A stretch of 64,000 nucleotides of DNA, taken from NCBI GenBank assembly GCA_030041515.1, contig JASHNS010000004.1, forward strand, positions 1 to 64,000, in the 5' to 3' direction. The translations under genes and the position numbers were made by a program. Shown one piece after another: positions 44,285-52,977 of this stretch (positions are counted from its first letter, which is position 1; every line of letters begins with the position of its first letter). The stretch comes from Acidobacteriaceae bacterium (GTDB lineage: Bacteria > Acidobacteriota > Terriglobia > Terriglobales > Acidobacteriaceae). The notes below the pieces were generated by a model. That model made no database searches. It saw only the letters and a program-made list of their open reading frames with translations, and had not been told where the DNA came from.

Positions 44285-46201
44285 ATGTCCGGCGAGGGGA
44301 TCTGTTTTCGCTGCGGAAGACCTCTGATCGGCGGCCAGTGCCCGGCGTGCGGCGGCAACGATGCGGGCCACGCGGCGCAGCCGCGGAAAGCAGCTTCCCG
44401 CAGAGGACTGAAGACGCTGGCTGTCGTGTTGCCCATCCTGTTCGCCTTGGCGGACGTGCTGGTGCTGGCCCTGGTGAACAGGCATCGCCACCCCCCGCAG
44501 TGGACCCCGCGCGGCTCCCAGCTGCAGCCGTGGCCCGCGCACGAAGGTCCGGTCGCCCAGCTCAACGAGTTACACGGGCACGGAACGATTTACCTGGTTC
44601 AGCTGACTCCGCACAAGGCCGCCTACTCGGCCGATGACCTGGCGCAATGGCTGCACACGCGCTATGGGCTGGACGCTCGCACTCTGCCGCCGGAACCGCT
44701 GCCGGAATCAGCGTGGAATGGCTGGCGGCGCCAGTATGGGGCGGAGCTGCTGTATGCGGAGATCAAGCGGACGCATCCGGCGCTGGCGGCCAACCAGAAT
44801 GCTTACCTCATTGGGCTGACGGATGCCGACCTGTATTCCGTGATGAACTACTGGTCCTCGACTTTCACGCAGCGGGATGGCGAGCGGGCGGCCATTATCT
44901 CGTCGGCCGAACTCGCAGATAGCCCGCGATGGTGGGGGCTGGCCAGGAACAACGCGGCCGACGCGCACCTCGGGGCTCGCCTGCGGCGCGTGCTGCTGAA
45001 GGACGTGGCCCTGCTGTACTGGCACCTGCCCGTCAACAACGATCCCACCAGCCTGCTGCACCAGCCGCAGGATCCGGACCTGCCCACGGAGGACATTTAT
45101 GAGTCGGACCTGAACCCGGCGCAGTCCCGCTGGGGACAACTGGAGGGCGAGCCGTGCCTGTACTTCGAATATTCTGCCAGGACAGGATTGCACATCATGC
45201 CGGGCCGGCTCGTCCAAAGCTGCGAGGGCATCCGCACGCCGCAGAAAAATGGGTCGACGGAGCTCTTCGAAATCGACCTGCGCCTTGGGATGATGATCGA
45301 TCGCCGCACCGACATCTGGATCCCAGGGACCATGCCAATCGCGTTCGAGCGGGCGCTGCGACCAGGATGGAAGGGAGACAACTCGTTCGGGATCAGCGGT
45401 GCCGACAGCTATGACGGCTTTCTGGCCTCCGCGGACAATATTTATATCTGGGTGAGATCCGATGACGGCGGCAGCGCCCAGCTGGTGCGCGACCCAATCT
45501 GGCTCTCCTGGCTTCCACTCGCAAAGTATGTTGACACGCAATACTCCGGGCTCTTTTACGAGTTGCGCTGGCGAACCCAGCCCTATGCACACTACGATCT
45601 GCGGCGGTTCGACGGACAGGTGGAGTCCTATCTCCCCTGCTACTCTTCGACGCAATACTGTTCTCTCAACGGGGTGATAGACGCCAACGGCGGCGAGCTG
45701 CGCTTTCAGCGCGGCGCACAGCGCCGGCTGATGCAGGTGACCTCCTCCGACGGAGCGTGGCTGAAGCTCCGCTATGGCACGGGATTCCGGATTGAAGAAG
45801 CCGACGACAGCCGCGGAGGAGCCGTGCGCTACGGCTACAACCAGCGGGACCAGCTCACCAGCGTCACCTACTCGAGCGGCGAAACGCTCTCCTTCGAATA
45901 CGACGACGCCAATGATCTGACCGTCTTCAGTGCCTCGCCGGACGGCAAAACACCGCCCCAGGTGCTGCTGCGCAGCCAATACAAGGACGGGGTGCTGCAA
46001 AGCCAGACTCTGGCAGACGGCAGCACGTACCTGTATAACTACGGACCTCTGGACGACCGGCAGACTCGCTCCGCGACAGTGGAAACCCCGGGTGGCGGGT
46101 ACTACTCGATTCGACGTTACGGGAATCTATGCCTGATCTGGGAGGCCGGCGCGGGGGGAAAGAGTGTTCCAGGCCGCAACGCCGGAGCTTTCGCCCGCTA
46201 A
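44285..46201 (+). CDS. Zinc-ribbon, membrane-anchored protein with C-terminal RHS/YD-like repeats
   Basis: The 638-residue protein begins with a four-cysteine zinc ribbon (CFRCGRPLIGGQCPACGG, residues 7-24), followed by one transmembrane helix (about 43-65, TLAVVLPILFALADVLVLAL). A long region of unknown fold spans about 80-470. The last 150 residues have YD-type segments: RLMQVTSSDGAWLKLRYG, VRYGYNQRDQLTSVTYSSG, ETLSFEYDDANDLTVF and LADGSTYLYNYG. The zinc ribbon would face the cytoplasm and the rest the periplasm. No RHS core cage, toxin or immunity gene is visible. Its stop (TAA) overlaps the stop of the opposing gene in the four bases CTAA. Confidence 0.72.
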   Translation: MSGEGICFRCGRPLIGGQCPACGGNDAGHAAQPRKAASRRGLKTLAVVLPILFALADVLVLALVNRHRHPPQWTPRGSQLQPWPAHEGPVAQLNELHGHGTIYLVQLTPHKAAYSADDLAQWLHTRYGLDARTLPPEPLPESAWNGWRRQYGAELLYAEIKRTHPALAANQNAYLIGLTDADLYSVMNYWSSTFTQRDGERAAIISSAELADSPRWWGLARNNAADAHLGARLRRVLLKDVALLYWHLPVNNDPTSLLHQPQDPDLPTEDIYESDLNPAQSRWGQLEGEPCLYFEYSARTGLHIMPGRLVQSCEGIRTPQKNGSTELFEIDLRLGMMIDRRTDIWIPGTMPIAFERALRPGWKGDNSFGISGADSYDGFLASADNIYIWVRSDDGGSAQLVRDPIWLSWLPLAKYVDTQYSGLFYELRWRTQPYAHYDLRRFDGQVESYLPCYSSTQYCSLNGVIDANGGELRFQRGAQRRLMQVTSSDGAWLKLRYGTGFRIEEADDSRGGAVRYGYNQRDQLTSVTYSSGETLSFEYDDANDLTVFSASPDGKTPPQVLLRSQYKDGVLQSQTLADGSTYLYNYGPLDDRQTRSATVETPGGGYYSIRRYGNLCLIWEAGAGGKSVPGRNAGAFAR

Positions 46202-47397
46202 TGCGGGCCGCTTCCGCAGGCCACAGCTTCGTACCACGGCGCAAACAGCGCGCCCGGATGCAGCGCCAGACAAACAACATCGCCCTGACGCGTGGCGTAA
46301 AACCGCGTTGCGCTCACCTTCATCTGGCTGTTGTTGGCCTGGTAGGGCCCCCATGGCTCCAGATTGAGGTAGTAGCTCGTGCTCCGGCTGCCGCGCGACA
46401 CGTAGCCGCCCAGTACCTGCGCGGTGTAAATCTGCGGCGCGGACAGATCCGCCGAAACATCGATCGAGGCCGCCAATCCCCAACCGTAGAACGCGCTCAG
46501 AAAGCACAACGGAAAGATGGCCGTAGCGAACCGGGGACTCTTCCGCGCCGCCGGATAGTACATTGCCATCGACAGCAACCACCCAAACACGACAAAGGGC
46601 ATCAGCAGCCCGATGGAGACAAAGTTCGCTCTCTCTGCGCCAAACATCAGGCCAATCGCGGAAATCATCAGAGCGGGAGACATGTTTCCCCGCGGATCGC
46701 TCCTGGCCGCGAAGAGCGCGTAGAGCAGCGGCTGGCGGTACACCAGCCAGGCCGCGGCGATTGGCATCAGAACCACCACGGCCATCGCCGCCACCCGATC
46801 CGGCTCCGGGCCGAAGAGAAAGAGCCCCGCGGCGGCGCCATCCACCACCCACATACCGATGCTGATCCGCTTCGCCCGCCCCAGCGCGCTCCGCCGATCG
46901 CCCTGCGTCGCTCCCAACTCCTCGTCCCGGTCGATCTTCTCCAGAAGCTGTTCTTCGTCCCGCTGATCCAGGTCCTTCAGCTGCGCAATCCACTCGGCCA
47001 GCCAGCCATCGGTCGCGAACCTCGTCAGAGGAATCGTTCCGGCCCGATCCCGCAGGCAGATCACCTTGTAGGACCCATACCGTCCCTGGTACGTGCGGTA
47101 GCCCTCCACCTGGCTGAGGTCGAACTCGCGCGCTTGAATGGGCCCCTGCACGCGGAGCCGCGCTCCGTCAAACACCATCTGCGAGCGCAGTGCCGTCAGA
47201 CCCATGTACAAGCCAAAGGCAGCGAGCCCTGCCGATACCACCATGGGCGCCCCAGGATGCAGGCTGTGTGCGCTCTCGAGCAAAATTAAGGCGCCCATTC
47301 CAACCGATCCCACGGCAAACGCCAGGAATACACCTATCTGTGCTGCCTGCAGTCGGTACACGCGACGCGACACCGCAATCTGCCCAACAGGACCCAT
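46198..47397 (-). CDS. Polytopic membrane protein of unknown function
   Basis: The 399-residue protein has two N-terminal helices (about 18-65), a soluble PH-like stretch (about 70-145, MVFDGARLRVQGPIQAREFD and ICLRDRAGTIPLTRFATDG), an acidic coiled segment (DQRDEEQLLEKIDRDEE), five to six further helices (about 178-325), and a C-terminal soluble part with SADLSAPQIYTAQVLGGYVS. I do not recognise a family with certainty. It converges with the zinc-ribbon/RHS gene, the two stops sharing bases 46199-46200. Confidence 0.65.
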   Translation of the reverse strand: MGPVGQIAVSRRVYRLQAAQIGVFLAFAVGSVGMGALILLESAHSLHPGAPMVVSAGLAAFGLYMGLTALRSQMVFDGARLRVQGPIQAREFDLSQVEGYRTYQGRYGSYKVICLRDRAGTIPLTRFATDGWLAEWIAQLKDLDQRDEEQLLEKIDRDEELGATQGDRRSALGRAKRISIGMWVVDGAAAGLFLFGPEPDRVAAMAVVVLMPIAAAWLVYRQPLLYALFAARSDPRGNMSPALMISAIGLMFGAERANFVSIGLLMPFVVFGWLLSMAMYYPAARKSPRFATAIFPLCFLSAFYGWGLAASIDVSADLSAPQIYTAQVLGGYVSRGSRSTSYYLNLEPWGPYQANNSQMKVSATRFYATRQGDVVCLALHPGALFAPWYEAVACGSGPH

Positions 47398-47490
47398 CTC
47401 GCAGTCTCCGGTTGTTCAGCTTTGTACCATAACTACGCGTCACGGAGCCCGCTAATTTTTTGGGGTTGGGCCGAAGACATGGGGTCTTCC

Positions 47491-47530
47491 TGATCACGGA
47501 TCACGGATCACTGATCACTGACCGCTGTTC
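47491..47530. repeat. TGATCACTG-type repeat, locus 5
   Basis: TGATCACGGATCACGGATCA and CTGATCACTGACCGCTG follow one another immediately left of the thiG stop. The 139-bp gap 47398-47536 otherwise shows nothing clear. Confidence 0.88.
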
Positions 47531-47536
47531 CCTGCC

Positions 47537-48307
47537 CTACCGCGATACCCCTTCCAGCGGCGAGCTCGCCGTCGCGTACAGCTTCCGCGGCATCCGTCCG
47601 GCCAGATAGGCCATGCGCCCGGCCAGCACCGCGTGCTGCATTGCTTCCGCCATCACAATGGGATTCACCGCCGCCGCAATCGCCGTGTTCATCAGCACCG
47701 CATCCGCGCCCATCTCCATGGCCAGCGCCGCGTCCGACGCCGTCCCCACGCCGGCATCCACAATCAGCGGCACCTCGGTGATTCTCTCGCGCAGAATCTG
47801 CAGCGTGGCGCGGTTCTGGATGCCCAGTCCGCTCCCAATCGGCGCTGCCAGCGGCATCACCGCGGCCGCTCCCGCATCGATCAGCCGCTGCGCGAAGACG
47901 ACATCGTCCGAGGTGTACGGCAGCACCGTGAATCCTTCCTTCACCAGCGTGCGCGTTGCTTCCAGCGTGGCCTGCACGTCGGGATACAGCGTGGCCTGGT
48001 CGCCGATCACCTCGATCTTCACCCAGTCGGAGATCCCCACCTCCCGCGCCAGCCGCGCCGCGCGCACCGCCTCATCGGCCGTGTAGCAGCCCGCGGTGTT
48101 CGGCAGCAGAAAATACCGGCGCGGATCGATGAAGTCCAGCAGCGACTCGCGCGAGCGGTCGAGGTTCACGCGCCGCACCGCGACCGTCACCATCTCCGCG
48201 CCCGAAGCTTCAATCGCGGCCTGCGTCTCCGGCCCATCTTTATACTTGCCTGTGCCCACAATCAGACGCGACTGAAAGGCTTTTCCTTGAATGACGAGGG
48301 GTTCCAT
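47537..48307 (-). CDS. thiG: Thiazole synthase ThiG
   Basis: The 256-residue TIM-barrel enzyme builds the thiazole phosphate of thiamin from DXP, dehydroglycine and ThiS-thiocarboxylate. [16 protein letters not shown] opens it; the Schiff-base lysine is in [27 protein letters not shown] and [20 protein letters not shown], with [10 protein letters not shown], form the phosphate site. It is alone here: no thiS, thiF, thiE or thiH is adjacent and the 40-bp upstream gap is too short for a TPP riboswitch. It may be transcribed with the upstream toxin-antitoxin genes. Confidence 0.95.
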   Translation of the reverse strand: MEPLVIQGKAFQSRLIVGTGKYKDGPETQAAIEASGAEMVTVAVRRVNLDRSRESLLDFIDPRRYFLLPNTAGCYTADEAVRAARLAREVGISDWVKIEVIGDQATLYPDVQATLEATRTLVKEGFTVLPYTSDDVVFAQRLIDAGAAAVMPLAAPIGSGLGIQNRATLQILRERITEVPLIVDAGVGTASDAALAMEMGADAVLMNTAIAAAVNPIVMAEAMQHAVLAGRMAYLAGRMPRKLYATASSPLEGVSR

Positions 48308-48347
48308 GGGGACATTTTACGTCCGTACGTGATGTGCGGCGAGAGAT

Positions 48348-48740
48348 CTACCAGATCACTCGAAGGACCCTGGATTTGCGAATTTGCTGATCGGCTGTAA
48401 CCAGGGGGGCGCGGCGCGCGATGGCGGTCGCGGCAATGATGCGGTCGAACGGATCGCGGGGAAATTCCGCCGGAAGCCTGGCGGCCGCGGTAGCAATCTC
48501 GGCCGTCACCGGGACAACGGTGAATCGGCGTTCGATGGCGGCCAGAAGCTCCTCGATCGTGACCAAAGACTCGATTCGTCCGCGCTGAACTCCTCGGGCG
48601 ATCTCGAAAAACGATGCGCTCGACACCAGGATGTCTTCTCCGCTTTCGAGAGCCTCCTGAATCGCCCGTGTGGCCGCACGGGACAGCTGGCCGGGATTCT
48701 CGCCGAGCCACATTGCAATGTGCGTGTCGAGGGTGATCAC
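48348..48740 (-). CDS. vapC: VapC-type PIN-domain toxin
   Basis: The 130-residue PIN ribonuclease has acidic residues Asp5 (ITLDTHIAMW), a Glu in ASFFEIARGV, and Asp residues in RDPFDRIIAATAI and VTADQQI, as in VapC/PIN toxins paired with Phd-type antitoxins. It overlaps the antitoxin stop by four bases, the usual coupling of toxin to antitoxin. RNA target unknown. Confidence 0.92.
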   Translation of the reverse strand: MITLDTHIAMWLGENPGQLSRAATRAIQEALESGEDILVSSASFFEIARGVQRGRIESLVTIEELLAAIERRFTVVPVTAEIATAAARLPAEFPRDPFDRIIAATAIARRAPLVTADQQIRKSRVLRVIW

Positions 48741-49051
48741 GCGCGCCGCCTGGCCCTCCCGGGCCGCTCCGGTTTGATCTTCTCGTGGTCATCCTTCTTC
48801 GCGGAAGTTGCCGGAAAGACATCCTGATCCCATTCTCCCGGCTCAACAATCGGCGAAACGATATCGCCCACGATCCTGGCTTTTCCTTTCAGGAACCCAA
48901 AGATGCTCTCGGGCTTTGTTTCGGCGATCGGCACCAGCTTTGCCTTGGGCTTGCCCCTCTTCGTGATCAGCACCTCGCCTCCGTGGTCGTAAACATCATC
49001 GATCAGCGCGAGGCACTGCGCCTTGAATTTCCCGGCTGGGATTGTCTTCAT
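48737..49051 (-). CDS. Phd/YefM-type antitoxin
   Basis: The 104-residue partner of the PIN toxin has an N-terminal Phd/YefM DNA-binding fold (IPAGKFKAQCLALIDDVYD, GGEVLITKRGKPKAKLVPI) and a charged C-terminal tail likely to wrap the toxin. I start at ATG 49051 (GGAGAGTAGTC upstream). The tail is lysine/arginine-rich (KPERPGRARRRA). Inverted and direct ATGGTCAT motifs lie 14-41 bp upstream and are candidate autoregulation sites. Confidence 0.9.
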   Translation of the reverse strand: MKTIPAGKFKAQCLALIDDVYDHGGEVLITKRGKPKAKLVPIAETKPESIFGFLKGKARIVGDIVSPIVEPGEWDQDVFPATSAKKDDHEKIKPERPGRARRRA

Positions 49052-49064
49052 GACTACTCTCCAA

Positions 49065-49092
49065 ATGACTATGGTCATCTTACCATGGTCAT
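49065..49092. promoter_or_regulatory. Candidate antitoxin operator
   Basis: ATGACTATGGTCAT (49065-49078) is a near-perfect inverted repeat (ATGAC/GTCAT). A second ATGGTCAT is at 49085-49092, 14 bp after the first ATGGTCAT (49071). The site is directly upstream of the Phd-type antitoxin gene, where Phd/YefM repressors normally bind. Confidence 0.55.
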
Positions 49093-49121
49093 ATTGCTAA
49101 TCTATTTGGACGCAAACGTGA

Positions 49122-49154
49122 AAGGCCCGCTGCCTGGTTCGGCATGCGGGCCTT
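49122..49154. terminator. Strong stem-loop in the gap upstream of the toxin-antitoxin genes
   Basis: AAGGCCCGC (49122-49130) pairs with GCGGGCCTT (49146-49154), and the inner TGCC (49131-49134) with GGCA (49141-49144) around TGGTTC. It lies between the antitoxin promoter region and the hydrolase gene stop. On the minus strand it could end the transcript of the limonene-epoxide-hydrolase-like gene. Confidence 0.6.
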
Positions 49155-49396
49155 GATCACCGGTGAGCTGGGTGGTTTGACCTGAGGCGCCATTCGCTTG
49201 CGTGGCTGGCCTCGGCGTTCATTGTTGTACGCCAGGACTTAGGTTTCCGGCGAAAAGCGGCTCTAAGCCTCAGTCACCTCACGTGTGCTCGTACAACTAC
49301 TACCATCGGAATTTTTCATTGGCTGGATCATCCTCCTTTCCCGTGTACGGTTACGTTAACCCCGGGCTGCAGAGCCACGCAAGTGGAAGCATCCGT
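49155..49396. other. Gene-free remainder of a roughly 300-bp intergenic region
   Basis: No gene is clearly supported. At 49321-49339 the plus strand reads GGCTGGATCATCCTCCTTT, which differs by one inserted base from the usual 3' end of bacterial 16S rRNA. Read on the minus strand the same bases give a perfect AAAGGAGG followed by ATG and an 18-22-codon frame ending at 49263. Either may be chance. Confidence 0.4.
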
Positions 49397-49807
49397 TCAG
49401 TCACCCGTCGGCTCGCTGGTCGCGTCCTCTTCGGAGTGCAGTTGCTTCTCGAACTGCCGGAGGTCCCAATAGTCGCGCCATGCGGCGATCTTTCCCTCGC
49501 GCATTTCGAAAATGCCCATGCACGGCACGCTTACTCGCCTGCCTTCAACCAGGAAATGATCGATGCGCTCGGTCAGCACCACGTCCCCTGCCGCCACAAT
49601 GTGCAGGATCTCCCAGGGCAGCGCGGTCATCTTCTGCGCGCCGCGGCGCAGCGTTTCCCGTATGGCCTCCCGGCCTTCCACCGCCTGCCATGGAGAATTC
49701 CACCAGACCGCATCGTCCGTGAAGAAGCCGGCAAACTCATCCGGGTCCGCCCGCACGCACGCCTCGATGAAGCTCCGAATCAGGGCAACGTTCTCTTCGT
49801 TCGCCAA
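49397..49807 (-). CDS. Limonene-1,2-epoxide-hydrolase-like (SnoaL/NTF2-fold) protein
   Basis: The 136-residue cone-shaped NTF2-fold protein keeps the known limonene-epoxide-hydrolase catalytic pattern with the right spacing: Asn37 in WWNSPW, Arg81 and Asp83 in ERIDHF, Trp110 and Asp112 in AWRDYW. The tyrosine of the reference enzyme is replaced by Trp35. It may hydrolyse an epoxide, but the fold also serves other jobs. The start is TTG at 49807 with GAGG seven bases upstream; no ATG precedes the conserved start. It follows the cNMP/TrxR-like gene by 55 bp. Confidence 0.78.
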   Translation of the reverse strand: MANEENVALIRSFIEACVRADPDEFAGFFTDDAVWWNSPWQAVEGREAIRETLRRGAQKMTALPWEILHIVAAGDVVLTERIDHFLVEGRRVSVPCMGIFEMREGKIAAWRDYWDLRQFEKQLHSEEDATSEPTGD

Positions 49808-49862
49808 TGTCAGTCCTCGGCGGCATTCATCATACGGCAGGAGCCGTTCGTGGCACGCCTCG

Positions 49863-51539
49863 CTACGCTTCCGCCAGCGCGCGTTGCACCAGATGGATCG
49901 AGATCGACCCCTCGCCCACCGCGGAGGCCACCCGCTTCACGTTCCCGGAGCGAATATCTCCCACGGCAAAAACGGCGGGAAGGCTCGTCTCCAGCATCTG
50001 CGGAGGGCGGCTGAGCGGCCACTTCACCGGGGCGCTGCCGAGAACCGCATCCAGGTCGCGTCCGGTGAGAATGAATCCCCGCTCATCGAGAGCGACGCAT
50101 CCGCGCAGCCAATCGGTGCGCGGCGAAGCGCCGGCCATCACGAAGACATGCCGGATGTCGTGCTGCGATTCTTCTCCGGTTGCGCGATTGATCCACGTGA
50201 CACGCTCCAGCTGCGCATCGCCGGCCAGCGCCACGATCTCGGTTTGGAAATGCAGCTCAATCGCCGGGTTCTCCACGATGCGCTGGATGAGGTAATGCGA
50301 CATCGTCTCGGACAATCCCCGGCCTCGCACCAGCATGTACACCCTGCGAGCGGACTCGGACAGGAAAACAGCGGCCTGACCTGCCGAGTTTCCGCCGCCC
50401 ACAACAATGACGTCCTCGTCCCCGCACAGCTGCGCTTCCATAAACGTGGCGGCGTAGTAGACGCCCTGCCCGGCGAACTGCTCCAGGTTCTCGACTTTCG
50501 GCTTGTTGTACTGCGCGCCGCTGGCGATGACGATGCTGCGCGTCTCAATGCAGTCGCCGCCCTCCAGCGTGAGCTGGTAGGGATGCTGGTCGCAGCGCAC
50601 CTTCACCACCTTTTGCCCGACCATCATGCGCGCGCCGAAGCGTTCCGCCTGCACCACGGCGCGCCCGGCGAGTTCCTGCCCCGAGATCCCCATCGGAAAG
50701 CCAATGTAATTTTCGATTTTCGAGCTCGACCCCGCCTGGCCGCCGGGAAAATCCGCCTCGATCACCACCGCATCCAGACCCTCTGACGCAGCATAGACCG
50801 CCGCCGCCAAACCGCCAGGACCTGCGCCCACAATGGCGACGTCGTGGATGCGGCGATCGTCGCTGCGGCCGATGAAGCCCAGACACTCCGCCAGCCGTTG
50901 CGTTGTCGGATTGCGCAGCAACTTCTTGCCGCTGCAGATCACCACGGGGACGTCTTCCAACCGGATGTCAAAGCGGTCGAGCAGTTCCTGCGACCTCTTG
51001 TCGCGATCGAGATCGACATAGCCGTACGGATGGCCATTGCGCGTGAGAAATTCGCGCAGCCGCAGCGTGTTCGAGGAGTGCTGCGACCCCAGCACGATCA
51101 CGTTGCCCCAGCCTTCCGAAATCAGGGTGAGCCGCCGCAGCAGAAAGGCGCGCATCAAGACGTCGCTGAGTTCGGCATCTTTGGCGATCAGCGTGCGCAG
51201 CGCGTCTGCGCCGACCTCGAGAAACTCCCCCGCCTCCGTCACCCGCCCGCGCGAGAGTCCGCGATTCCCCGAAATCATCACCATTTCCCCGGAAAACTGA
51301 CCGGGGCCATAGCTGACCACCAGGCGCTCGCCGGAAAGATCGAGCAGCACAATATCCAGCTTTCCTGAGAGCACCACGTAACAGGGAGTGCCCAGCGCCC
51401 CCACTTCGAACAGAATCTCTCCCGCCTGAACCGCTCGCGGCTTGCCATACGGCCGGATGCGGTCGATCTGCGCCGGCGTCAGGACCGGGAAAGCTTCTGC
51501 CTGCCGATTCGGCGAGTCAATCGCTGGCAACATGGGCAA
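49863..51539 (-). CDS. cNMP-binding / thioredoxin-fold / thioredoxin-reductase-like fusion lacking CxxC
   Basis: The 558-residue fusion has a cyclic-nucleotide-binding domain (about 20-135, VLSGKLDIVLLDLSGERLVV), a small thioredoxin/glutaredoxin-like domain (about 145-225, NVIVLGSQHSSNTLRLREFL) and a TrxB-fold flavoprotein (232-558). The flavoprotein has FAD motif [10 protein letters not shown] (238), NAD(P) motif GGGNSAGQAA (381) and a terminal FAVGDIRSG. The redox CxxC of thioredoxin reductase, expected after GVYY at 361, reads AATF, so it cannot reduce thioredoxin in the usual way. AAAGGAG precedes the ATG. A cNMP-gated NAD(P)H oxidoreductase is an inference. Confidence 0.85.
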   Translation of the reverse strand: MPMLPAIDSPNRQAEAFPVLTPAQIDRIRPYGKPRAVQAGEILFEVGALGTPCYVVLSGKLDIVLLDLSGERLVVSYGPGQFSGEMVMISGNRGLSRGRVTEAGEFLEVGADALRTLIAKDAELSDVLMRAFLLRRLTLISEGWGNVIVLGSQHSSNTLRLREFLTRNGHPYGYVDLDRDKRSQELLDRFDIRLEDVPVVICSGKKLLRNPTTQRLAECLGFIGRSDDRRIHDVAIVGAGPGGLAAAVYAASEGLDAVVIEADFPGGQAGSSSKIENYIGFPMGISGQELAGRAVVQAERFGARMMVGQKVVKVRCDQHPYQLTLEGGDCIETRSIVIASGAQYNKPKVENLEQFAGQGVYYAATFMEAQLCGDEDVIVVGGGNSAGQAAVFLSESARRVYMLVRGRGLSETMSHYLIQRIVENPAIELHFQTEIVALAGDAQLERVTWINRATGEESQHDIRHVFVMAGASPRTDWLRGCVALDERGFILTGRDLDAVLGSAPVKWPLSRPPQMLETSLPAVFAVGDIRSGNVKRVASAVGEGSISIHLVQRALAEA

Positions 51540-51639
51540 GCTCCTTTCGCGATCCGCCTGCTCGTTCCACTACTGGATGTCTGCGCATCGATTATGCGCC
51601 GTCCCGCGCTCCCGCGCAGACTCCGGATATTCGCATGTC

Positions 51640-52443
51640 CTACCAGGAGTGCCACGACCCCTCGTGCTCTACCAGCGACACCTGCACGCCGAAGAGCGCG
51701 CGCAGCCGCTCCGCCGTGATCAGCCCCCGCTTTGCCCCATCGGCAAAGATGCGCCCCTCGCGCATCAGGATCACGCGATCGATCTCCGGGATAATGTCCG
51801 CGAGGTGATGCGTCACCATCACGATCCCCACGCCCTGCCCGGCCACCCTCCGCAGCGCCTCGCGCAGTTCCCGCTGCGCGGCCAGATCCAGCGCGTTCGA
51901 CGGCTCATCCAGCAGCAGCATCTCCGGCTGATGCACCAGCGCCCGTGCGATCATGATCCGCCGCTGCTCCCCCGCCGACATTTCGCCGACCAGCTTGCCC
52001 GCCAGATGCTCGGCCATCATCAGGTGCAGCGCCTCCTCGGCGCGCTCCCGCATCCGCGGCTCCACGTGCAGATTCGGCCAGAGCGTCGACGCCGAGAAGA
52101 ACCCCGCGATCACCGCATCCAGTCCCGACGTCACCGGCGTGCGCTCGCCCGGCAACTCGGCGGACACTACGCCCAGATGCGACCGCAGCTGCGAGACGTC
52201 CCACCGTTTCCGCCCCAGCAGCAGCAGCTCCGTCCCCGGCATCACAATCGGATAGCACTGGCACGTGATCGTTTTGATCAGCGTCGATTTCCCGCACCCA
52301 TTCGGCCCCAGGATCGCGACGTGCTCGCCGGTGGCAATGCGCAGCGAGATCTCGTGCAGCACAACATTGTCGCCACGCGCCACATTCACGTTACGCATCA
52401 GCAGAAAATCCGCTTTGCTCACAGAAAAATTATGGCAGAGCAC
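51640..52443 (-). CDS. ABC-type ATPase (YlmA/ModF-like)
   Basis: The 267-residue single ATP-binding protein has Walker A GPNGCGKST, the signature MSAGEQRR, Walker B EMLLLDEPSNALD and the switch VMVTHH. It resembles ATPases of the iron/molybdate-linked YlmA/ModF type. No permease is adjacent, so its transport partner is elsewhere or it works as a soluble ATPase. The start is uncertain: GTG at 52443 or a second GTG seven codons later (SKADFLLMRNV). The promoter-like CATAAT lies between them. Confidence 0.88.
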   Translation of the reverse strand: MLCHNFSVSKADFLLMRNVNVARGDNVVLHEISLRIATGEHVAILGPNGCGKSTLIKTITCQCYPIVMPGTELLLLGRKRWDVSQLRSHLGVVSAELPGERTPVTSGLDAVIAGFFSASTLWPNLHVEPRMRERAEEALHLMMAEHLAGKLVGEMSAGEQRRIMIARALVHQPEMLLLDEPSNALDLAAQRELREALRRVAGQGVGIVMVTHHLADIIPEIDRVILMREGRIFADGAKRGLITAERLRALFGVQVSLVEHEGSWHSW

Positions 52444-52527
52444 GGTTTTCCTGGGCTCCGCTTCGCAGATTCCGGCGAGACCGCCGGTCCCCGTCTGTCA
52501 TTTCCGGCTGTGGGCTGCCCACGATCG

Positions 52528-52977
52528 CTATGCGAAGATCTCCCCAATCACTCGGTTCCGATACTCAAAAATATTCTGCACGGAGCGCCGCACGAACACC
52601 CGCCGCGCCGCCGCGCCCGCCCATCCCCACCCCACCTCGTACTCGACCAGGTCCCCCATCAGCGTTCCGCCCGGCACTTCCGCAAAACTGTGCCGGTGGC
52701 GCCATCGCCGATACGGCCCCTTCAGCTGTACGTCCACAAAGAACTCCGGCGGCGACCACTCGGCAATCTGCGTCCGCCATTGGAACCGCACCCCATGCAG
52801 TCCCATTTTGTAATCGATCAGCGTCCCGGCTCGCATCACGATCGGTCCCGGCGTCACGACCTCAAAGCCGAGGAAGGAAGGCGTAATTCGTTCCAGATTG
52901 TGCGCATCCGCGAAAAACGGAAAGACCTCCGCCCGAGGCCTCGGAATCAGCAGCACGCGCTCCAAATAATCCACCAT
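52528..52977 (-). CDS. SRPBCC-family protein
   Basis: The 149-residue protein fits the START/Bet v1-like SRPBCC fold (VDYLERVLLIPRPRAEVFPF, AHNLERITPSFLGFEVV, FQWRTQIAEWSPPEFFVD, LVEYEVGWGWAGAA). Members bind hydrophobic ligands; function unknown here. I start at ATG 52977 because upstream in-frame codons overlap the argJ region and do not look like the family. It is divergent from argJ across 135 bp. Confidence 0.82.
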   Translation of the reverse strand: MVDYLERVLLIPRPRAEVFPFFADAHNLERITPSFLGFEVVTPGPIVMRAGTLIDYKMGLHGVRFQWRTQIAEWSPPEFFVDVQLKGPYRRWRHRHSFAEVPGGTLMGDLVEYEVGWGWAGAAARRVFVRRSVQNIFEYRNRVIGEIFA

